From Verrucomicrobiota bacterium (GTDB lineage Bacteria > Verrucomicrobiota > Verrucomicrobiia > Limisphaerales > UBA1096), in NCBI GenBank assembly GCA_030747575.1, contig JASLKI010000076.1, forward strand, positions 1 through 11,722: a stretch of DNA of 11,722 bases, written 5' to 3'. The translations under genes and the position numbers were made by a program. Each line of letters starts with the position of its first letter. Positions within the stretch are counted from its first letter, which is position 1. Under the pieces are notes generated by a model, which saw nothing but the letters and a program-made list of their open reading frames with translations, did no database searches and was not told where the DNA came from. This document shows positions 7,901 to 11,722 of this stretch, one piece after another.

Positions 7901-8091
7901 AGACGGCGCTGTTGCGTCGGCTGCACGACGAGCAGTTGGCGGTCTTTGAAAAGGACGCCAAGGCCGCGACCGCGTTTTTGAGCGTGGGCGAAAGCCGCCC
8001 GACCAAAGGCTTGGCCAAGCCGCGGGTCGCCGCTGCGGGCGTCCTGGCCAAGGCGTTGATGAACTTTGACGAGTCGGTCGTGAAGCGTTAA
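4948..8091 (+). CDS. Secreted PSCyt1-DUF1549-LamG-DUF1553 protein with two CxxCH motifs
   Basis: The product is 1047 residues from a GTG at 4948; the ORF encodes a signal peptide at about 1-24 (core LGLVLGLVSGA). Domains in order: PSCyt1 at about 28-110 with heme motif CFACH (41-45) and 'GPDENARKADLQLHT' just after; DUF1549 (PSCyt2) at about 145-365, with 'RRMSFDLTGLPPT', 'HWLDLARYSDTYGYQ' and a second CxxCH, CARCH (330-334), followed by 'DHKYDPI'; a short charged, probably helical linker (about 375-415); a LamG-like jelly roll at about 427-640 ('FSIALWMNT', 'EWHHVTITYDG', 'IYVDGKLVE', 'VDDFRVFDREL'); and DUF1553 at about 742-1040 ('NRLGLAQWLVD', 'NHFWQLCFGQGLV', 'RENTATPLQALVLLNGP'). The molecular function of this family is not established; the heme motifs suggest electron transfer and LamG suggests carbohydrate or surface binding. 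It stands 17 bp before the DUF1501 gene, its usual partner. No Shine-Dalgarno sequence is seen. Confidence 0.92.
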   Translation: MNPVFYRRLGLVLGLVSGATSVLGQAVDFESQIKPLLSDRCFACHGPDENARKADLQLHTREGAFAKLDDDLVVITPRQPQASELYRRITATDPDDLMPPPESKRKLSAGEKELIRRWIEQGAEWREHWAFVPVAAVEVPSLGQVAWPKNEIDHFTLAKLREANIEPSPLARREQRLRRMSFDLTGLPPTLAELDDFLSDDSPNAYEKAVDRLLGNPLLGERLAVHWLDLARYSDTYGYQVDRNRFVWPWRDWVIRAFNDNLPYDDFLTWQLAGDLLPGATDDQRLATTFNRLHPQKVEGGSVPEEFRVEYVADRNHTFGTAMLGLTLECARCHDHKYDPISQKEYYQFFAFFNTIDEAGLYSYFTPSIPTPTLLMTDAAVKQKIAAEEKQAAVEVAELAKVSADAGEAFEKWLAERPAKATLPGQTGHFPFDEYKDGKLPNLAGESKQASSSQKNKIVPGKNGNGLRLTGDDGVNLGIGNFKRTAPFSIALWMNTPHHKERTVVFSRSRAWTDAGSRGYQMLLRDGHLSASLIHFWPGNAISVRTKAKLPKNEWHHVTITYDGSTKAGGLEIYVDGKLVETEIHKDNLYKNITGGGGDTIVIGQRFRDVGFAEGLVDDFRVFDRELTGGEVAQIHDGGSLAAMLAKPADALGQEERATLRDYFLATANEPHAVQLAKLRAARERVTKLLDGRGEIMVMEEMRLKARSTFVLKRGVYSAPGERVGAATPGSLSPFPKDAPRNRLGLAQWLVDSRNPLTARVAVNHFWQLCFGQGLVRTPEDFGTQGKRPTHPGLLDWLAKDFTDHGWNVKRLLKQIVMSATYQQASETRRALEVSDPENLLLARAPRYRLSAEMIRDNALAVSGLLSRRMGGAGAKPYDLTESFKPMGHDKGEGLYRRSVYTFWKRTGPAPVMMALDAAKRDVCRAKRENTATPLQALVLLNGPQFVEAARTLGERMVREHGDNIGAMVRDTFRTLTSREPSDRETALLRRLHDEQLAVFEKDAKAATAFLSVGESRPTKGLAKPRVAAAGVLAKALMNFDESVVKR

Positions 8092-8108
8092 CTTGTTTTT
8101 TTACTGTG

Positions 8109-9563
8109 ATGAAATCACCGCTGTGCACAGGGTTTGAATCGACCGTTGGGATGAGCCGGCGCGGTTTCCTCAATTCGTTCGGCATGGGGCTGGGCGGCAT
8201 CGCGCTGGGCAGCCTGCTCCAGCCGGGCGCGCTGCCTGGTGCGCCGACCGGCCGCGGTGTGATGGGCGGACCGCACTTCGCGCCCAAGGCCAAGCGCATC
8301 ATTTATTTGTTCCAAAGCGGCGGCCCGTCGCAGCTCGACTTGTTCGATCCCAAGCCGACGCTGATCGAAAAGCATGGCACCGAGTTGCCGGAGGCGATCC
8401 GGCGGGGCCAACGGCTCACCGCGATGTCCGGCAACCAGGCGTCGCTGCCGCTGGTCGGGTCGCCGTTCAAGTTTGCACCGCGCGGCCAGAGCGGCGTCGA
8501 GATCAGCGACATGCTGCCGCACATTTCCGGCATCGCCGATGACTTGTGCCTCATCCGCTCGATGCACACCGAGGCGATCAACCACGGCCCGGGGGTCACG
8601 CACATGCAGACCGGCTCGCAGTTTCCCGGCCGGCCGAGCATCGGCGCGTGGCTCAACTACGGGCTCGGCCGCGAGAACGACAACCTGCCGTCGTTCGTCG
8701 TTATGGTGACCAAGGGTAAGGGCGGCCAGCCGCTCGTGTCGCGGCTTTGGGGCAGCGGTTTTTTGCCGTCGGAAAACCAGGGGTTGCGTTTCCGTTCCGG
8801 CGCGAACCCGGTGCTGCATCTGCAAAACCCAAGCGGCATAGGTCGCGACAGTCGCCGGCTGATGCTCGACCGCCTGCGCGAGCTTCACGAGTTGCAGCTC
8901 GAGGGTAATCCCGACGCCGAGATTGAGTCACGCATTGCGCAGTACGAGATGGCATTCCGCATGCAGGCATCGATCCCGGAGGTGACCGACATCTCCGGCG
9001 AGCCGGAGCATGTGCTACGCGAGTACGGCGACGATGTGAAGAATCCGGGTACCTTTGCTGCGAACTGCCTGCAGGCGCGACGCCTTGCCGAGCGCGGTGT
9101 GCGATTCATCCAGCTTTACCATCCCGGCTGGGATCAGCACGGCGGCCTGCCGGGCGGCCTGCGGACGCAGGCCCGCGAGACCGACCAGCCGTCCGCCGCG
9201 CTCGTTCGCGACCTAAAGCAGCGCGGGATGCTCGACGACACGCTGGTGATTTGGGGTGGCGAGTTTGGCCGCACCAACTACTGCCAAGGCACGCTGGGTA
9301 AGGATAACTTTGGTCGTGATCACCACGGCCGCTGCTTCTCGCTGTGGATGGCCGGCGGCGGCGCGAAGGGCGGCACCGCCGTCGGCCAGAGCGACGACTA
9401 CGGCTACAACGTCGTCAAGGACGGCGTCCATGTGCACGACTTTCATGCGACACTGCTGCATTTGCTTGGTATCGACCACGAACGGCTGACGTTCAAGTAT
9501 CAGGGCCGCTACTTCCGCCTGACCGACGTCCACGGCAATGTGGTGAGAGGCGCATTGGCTTAA
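8109..9563 (+). CDS. DUF1501 protein, Tat-exported
   Basis: The product is 484 residues from ATG at 8109; an adjacent GTG at 8106 and an ATG at 8151 are other possible starts. The longer form is kept because family members often have a short lead before the export signal. 'SRRGFLNSFGMGLGGIALGSLL' starts at residue 16: a twin-arginine signal, which implies export of a folded protein. The DUF1501 family is thought to share the alkaline phosphatase/sulfatase fold. Visible motifs are 'FQSGGPSQLDLFDPKP' near 69-84, 'MHTEAINHGPGVTHMQTGS' near 155-173, 'WGGEFGRTNYCQG' around Glu385, 'FGRDHHGRC' with Asp404/His405/His406, and 'HDFHATLLHLLGID' from His443. The Asp and His residues are plausible metal ligands, but no enzymatic activity is proven for the family. 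It follows the DUF1553 gene by 17 bp, the standard pairing; joint action at the cell surface is inference. The short gap carries a run of seven T and no Shine-Dalgarno sequence. Confidence 0.92.
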   Translation: MKSPLCTGFESTVGMSRRGFLNSFGMGLGGIALGSLLQPGALPGAPTGRGVMGGPHFAPKAKRIIYLFQSGGPSQLDLFDPKPTLIEKHGTELPEAIRRGQRLTAMSGNQASLPLVGSPFKFAPRGQSGVEISDMLPHISGIADDLCLIRSMHTEAINHGPGVTHMQTGSQFPGRPSIGAWLNYGLGRENDNLPSFVVMVTKGKGGQPLVSRLWGSGFLPSENQGLRFRSGANPVLHLQNPSGIGRDSRRLMLDRLRELHELQLEGNPDAEIESRIAQYEMAFRMQASIPEVTDISGEPEHVLREYGDDVKNPGTFAANCLQARRLAERGVRFIQLYHPGWDQHGGLPGGLRTQARETDQPSAALVRDLKQRGMLDDTLVIWGGEFGRTNYCQGTLGKDNFGRDHHGRCFSLWMAGGGAKGGTAVGQSDDYGYNVVKDGVHVHDFHATLLHLLGIDHERLTFKYQGRYFRLTDVHGNVVRGALA

Positions 9564-9595
9564 GCCCCAAACGCCACTGGCCAGGCGCGTGACTG

Positions 9596-10285
9596 ATGAC
9601 GATTCCGAATTACATCTCGATTTTCCGACTGATGCTGGTGCCGGTGTTTGTGGTTTCCCTGCTGGATTTCGCTGACAAGGGGACGGATCCGAGTTGGTGG
9701 ATAGCCGTCGGGGCGTTCCTGGTGGCGGTGGTCAGTGATGGGGTGGACGGCTACATCGCGCGGCGCTTCAAGCAGCGCAGCGAGTTGGGGGCTTTCCTCG
9801 ACCCGATGGCGGACAAGCTGCTGCTGGTGTCCGGCCTGGTGGTGCTGAGTTTTTCCAGCGACCACCTTCCGCAACTGCCGGTCTGGATGATCGGGGTGGT
9901 GTTTGGGCGTGACCTGTTTTTGCTGCTGGGTTTTTTCGTGATCACCCATTGGTGCGGCAAGATGAAGATCCAGCCGCACTTTATCAGCAAATGCGCCACG
10001 GTGCTGCAGATGATCGTCGTCGCGTTGGTGGTGCTGGGCCGGAAAGACCAGTTTGGCCTAGGGGAGGATTGGCTGTTTTGGTGGTACCTCGCGGCGACAG
10101 TGTTTACTGGGGCGACGTTCTTGATCTATTTCCCAGCGGGGATGAAGCAGTTGCAGGCGGTGCCGGCCAGCGCGCCGAGTACGGACCAGTCGCGGCGGTT
10201 GGTGCGGATGGATTTTGAGGTTGATCCGAGCACTCTCGTGGGTAGCCTGAAATCGGCCCGAGACGAAAAGAGCGAAGGAGCGTAA
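9596..10285 (+). CDS. pgsA: CDP-alcohol phosphatidyltransferase, probably CDP-diacylglycerol-glycerol-3-phosphate 3-phosphatidyltransferase
   Basis: The product is 229 residues from ATG at 9596. It carries the complete CDP-alcohol phosphatidyltransferase signature D-x2-D-G-x2-A-R-x8-G-x3-D-x3-D: Asp48, Asp51, Gly52, Ala55, Arg56, Gly65, Asp69, Asp73. The opening 'IPNYISIFRLMLVPVFV' matches the PgsA-type N-terminus. About six hydrophobic segments place it in the inner membrane. PgsA joins CDP-diacylglycerol to glycerol-3-phosphate, the committed step to phosphatidylglycerol and cardiolipin. Family membership is certain. The acceptor is inferred, and a CDP-DAG-dependent cardiolipin synthase or another polar-head transferase remains possible. 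A polar tail of about 45 residues (from about 185) follows the last membrane segment, longer than in typical PgsA. It sits 32 bp after the DUF1501 gene and 40 bp before the copper monooxygenase gene, an unexpected setting for a housekeeping lipid gene. Confidence 0.85.
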   Translation: MTIPNYISIFRLMLVPVFVVSLLDFADKGTDPSWWIAVGAFLVAVVSDGVDGYIARRFKQRSELGAFLDPMADKLLLVSGLVVLSFSSDHLPQLPVWMIGVVFGRDLFLLLGFFVITHWCGKMKIQPHFISKCATVLQMIVVALVVLGRKDQFGLGEDWLFWWYLAATVFTGATFLIYFPAGMKQLQAVPASAPSTDQSRRLVRMDFEVDPSTLVGSLKSARDEKSEGA

Positions 10286-10293
10286 CCTTCGTT
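10271..10293 (+). other. Hairpin spanning the pgsA stop codon
   Basis: AGCGAAGG (10271-10278) pairs with CCTTCGTT (10286-10293): seven Watson-Crick pairs and one G-U, around a 7-base loop that contains the TAA stop. No T-run follows, so it does not look like a strong intrinsic terminator. It could be a weak attenuator or an mRNA-stability element between pgsA and the next gene, or chance. Confidence 0.3.
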
Positions 10294-10325
10294 AGATTGC
10301 CATTGTAGGACTTGGTGTGTGCTGG

Positions 10326-11722
10326 ATGAGTAAATTGACCTGTTTGTTGGGAATGACTTTTGCCGCGGGAATGGCCATAGCGGGGCCGGGGCATGATGAT
10401 GGCGATGGGCACGCAGACGGGTACGCAGACGGTCGGCTGGAGTTTGCACTCAAGCCGAAGGGGCTTGGTCAAGCGGGGCAGTTTCAGTTTAGCGTCGACG
10501 GTCCGGGGGTGAACTACTTTACCCGGTTTCTTGGCGACGGGTTTCACGTGGAAAGCTCCACCGACCTGAAGCAATGGAACAATGTCGAGCTACTCAAGGC
10601 CACCGACGAGGAGACAGTGTTTCAGGACGTGGGTGGGGGGGCGGTGAGCCGTTTTTATCGAGTGCGCTACGAGGGCGGCACGTCCACTTGGGGCATTATT
10701 CGTGATCGCATCCTTGGCCCGAGCTGTGCCGGTTGCCACAGCAAGGGCACGACGTTTGCCAAGCAGTCGAAGCTTCTGCTCACGCCGGATGTCGCCTATG
10801 GGCAGCTCGTCAATCGCAAGCCGGCCAACACTTACGCGCTCGAGGACGGGCTGGAACTCGTCGGCACAGAGGGGCTGGCAAGCCTCGGCAAAAGTTTTCT
10901 GTGGGAGAAAATCAACACCGCCGAAAGGCAGCATTTTTACGACGACCACCCTGGCTACGGCTCCCTGATGCCGTTGGGCGCTGACCCGCTGACCGACGGC
11001 GAGCTCAAGTTCATCCTGCAATGGATTCTCGAGGGCGCGCCGGAGCACGGCATCGTGGCCAAGGTCGCCGACTTGGCCAACCTCGAGCGCTATGCACCTC
11101 CGCCGTTCACGCCCTTAGACAAACCGGACAATGGAATCCAACTACACGTCGGGCCATTCGAGGTGCCGGCAAATTTCGAGCGCGAGTTCTTTATGTACAA
11201 GGAGCTCAACAACAACAAATCGGTGTATGTGAACCGCGTCCAAATTGAGATGAAATCGGGTAGCCACCATTTCATCGGCTACCTGCTCGATTCATCTAGC
11301 CCGTTTTTCTCGTTTGCCAAGCAGTTGTTCGTGCCGAACAAACTCCGCGACCTGCACCTGCCTAGTGGCGAGGACGATCCGTTGGTGTTGGCGACGATGG
11401 CGTTCCACGATTTTTTTGCCGGGACACAGACACCGCGCCTCGATTACTCATTCCCCCAGGGCGTGGCGCTCAAGCTTCCGGCCCAAACCGGTATCGACCT
11501 GAACACGCATTACGTTAACCGAACCGACAAACCCTCTACCGGCGAGGTTTACATGAATCTGCACACAGTTGAAAAGGCGACAGTGAAGCACGAGGCTAAG
11601 ATTATCAATATGAACAATACGGACATCGATCTGCCTCCCAACCGGGAAACCACGGTGACCGCTGATTTTAGCGCGTCCGAAACCATGAATATTTTCCAAC
11701 TCTTCTCGCATTCGCACGAGAA
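10326..11722 (+). CDS. Secreted heme c / copper type II (PHM-like) monooxygenase fusion, partial (C-terminus off the right edge)
   Basis: The frame is open from ATG at 10326 to the edge (465 full codons). A signal peptide ends near residue 19 (cut after AIA). Then come an Asp/Gly/His-rich stretch ('HDDGDGHADGYADG', 23-36) and a module at about 39-115 with 'FHVESSTDLKQWNNV' and 'SRFYRVRYEG', a pattern I associate with secreted verrucomicrobial proteins. A cytochrome-like segment holds CAGCH (134-138), with 'GSLMPLGADPLTDGELKFILQWILEGAP' after it, as in PSCyt1-like domains where Met could be the second heme ligand. From about residue 265 the protein resembles copper type II ascorbate-dependent monooxygenases (PHM/DBH): 'SGSHHFIGYLLD' gives His314/His315, 'LNTHYVN' gives His395 (together the CuH site), and 'FSHSHE' at the edge gives His462/His464, the first ligands expected for CuM. 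The CuM methionine would lie outside. Substrate unknown. An in-frame GTG at 10317 is a less likely start. Confidence 0.8.
   Translation, partial: MSKLTCLLGMTFAAGMAIAGPGHDDGDGHADGYADGRLEFALKPKGLGQAGQFQFSVDGPGVNYFTRFLGDGFHVESSTDLKQWNNVELLKATDEETVFQDVGGGAVSRFYRVRYEGGTSTWGIIRDRILGPSCAGCHSKGTTFAKQSKLLLTPDVAYGQLVNRKPANTYALEDGLELVGTEGLASLGKSFLWEKINTAERQHFYDDHPGYGSLMPLGADPLTDGELKFILQWILEGAPEHGIVAKVADLANLERYAPPPFTPLDKPDNGIQLHVGPFEVPANFEREFFMYKELNNNKSVYVNRVQIEMKSGSHHFIGYLLDSSSPFFSFAKQLFVPNKLRDLHLPSGEDDPLVLATMAFHDFFAGTQTPRLDYSFPQGVALKLPAQTGIDLNTHYVNRTDKPSTGEVYMNLHTVEKATVKHEAKIINMNNTDIDLPPNRETTVTADFSASETMNIFQLFSHSHE
10411..10434 (+). repeat. Two-copy 12-bp tandem repeat in the copper monooxygenase gene
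   Basis: The unit ACGCAGACGGGT (10411-10422) is followed by ACGCAGACGGTC (10423-10434), identical at 10 of 12 positions. It encodes the repeated 'ADGYADG' in the Asp/Gly-rich stretch just after the signal peptide. The repeat is in frame, so copy-number change would lengthen or shorten this linker without breaking the gene. Confidence 0.6.

Larger units (their letters stand above)
741..10473. repeat. Dispersed near-palindromic decamer CTTGGYCAAG
   Basis: Six exact copies of CTTGGYCAAG lie at 741-750, 2378-2387, 5371-5380, 6901-6910, 8010-8019 and 10464-10473. One-mismatch forms include 906, 5014, 5454, 6879, 6972 and 11072, and looser forms 127, 355, 577, 3439, 3670 and 6939. The CTTGGCCAAG form is a perfect palindrome. 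The copies lie inside genes, not in spacers. The coordinates here give the span of the exact copies, not one continuous element. Confidence 0.5.

Noticed and set aside
6265..7926. 553-codon open frame on the minus strand inside the DUF1553 gene
   Set aside because: It is rich in Arg/His/Gln/Leu with no recognisable domain, as expected for the antisense shadow of a GC-rich gene; the plus strand is a clear known family throughout.
8115..8888. 257-codon minus-strand open frame opposite the DUF1501 gene
   Set aside because: Its composition is that of an antisense shadow; the plus-strand product is a full-length family member.
9557..9566. Perfect palindrome GGCTTAAGCC at the DUF1501 stop codon as a terminator
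   Set aside because: It has no loop and no T-run, so it cannot form a useful terminator hairpin; a 10-bp palindrome at a stop codon can be chance.
1..11722. CRISPR arrays, tRNA or rRNA genes, insertion sequences, phage genes or known defence systems
   Set aside because: No regularly spaced repeats, RNA gene signatures, transposase/integrase motifs or defence-family proteins were seen on either strand.

Overview
This GC-rich window reads as chromosomal DNA of a member of the Planctomycetes-Verrucomicrobia-Chlamydiae group, most likely a Verrucomicrobiota bacterium. The evidence is: (i) a secreted PSCyt1 / DUF1549 / LamG / DUF1553 protein followed directly by a Tat-exported DUF1501 protein, a pairing multiplied in these phyla; (ii) a LysR regulator of the 'PYGIQQPAVS' type; (iii) a 'VESSTDLKQW ... 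RFYRV' module in the last gene, a pattern I associate with secreted verrucomicrobial proteins; (iv) almost no recognisable Shine-Dalgarno sequences and three GTG starts among eight genes. The phylum call is inference; no rRNA or tRNA is present.

Layout. 1-1836 (minus, runs off the left edge): exported six-bladed PD40/TolB-like propeller fused to an M28-type peptidase with a PA-like insert. 1890-3005 (plus, divergent): cytoplasmic two-part GNAT-like acyltransferase. 3025-3882 (minus, tail-to-tail with the GNAT gene): orotidine 5'-phosphate decarboxylase (pyrF) with an extra C-terminal zinc ribbon. 3914-4828 (minus, 31 bp upstream of pyrF): LysR regulator. A 119-bp divergent spacer follows and holds a near-perfect inverted repeat. 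4948-8091 and 8109-9563 (plus): the PSCyt1/DUF1549/LamG/DUF1553 protein and its DUF1501 partner. 9596-10285 (plus): CDP-alcohol phosphatidyltransferase, probably pgsA. 10326 to the right edge (plus): secreted protein joining a c-type heme motif to a copper type II (PHM-like) monooxygenase, cut just after its second copper motif begins. No gene-free stretch exceeds 300 bases; the longest gap is the 119-bp LysR / PSCyt1 spacer.

How the parts may work together. The four plus-strand genes from 4948 onward are separated by only 17-40 bp and could be one transcript. Three encode exported proteins of the surface/periplasm redox and degradation type; the fourth makes membrane phospholipid. The LysR gene is placed as a classical divergent regulator of this array. 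LysR and pyrF could be co-transcribed, but nothing seen ties pyrimidine synthesis to the array. The M28 and GNAT genes look like a separate divergent pair.

The most unusual points are the heme c plus copper monooxygenase fusion, the zinc-ribbon PyrF, the candidate LysR operator, and a dispersed near-palindrome CTTGGYCAAG that recurs far more often than chance across several genes and in more than one reading frame.
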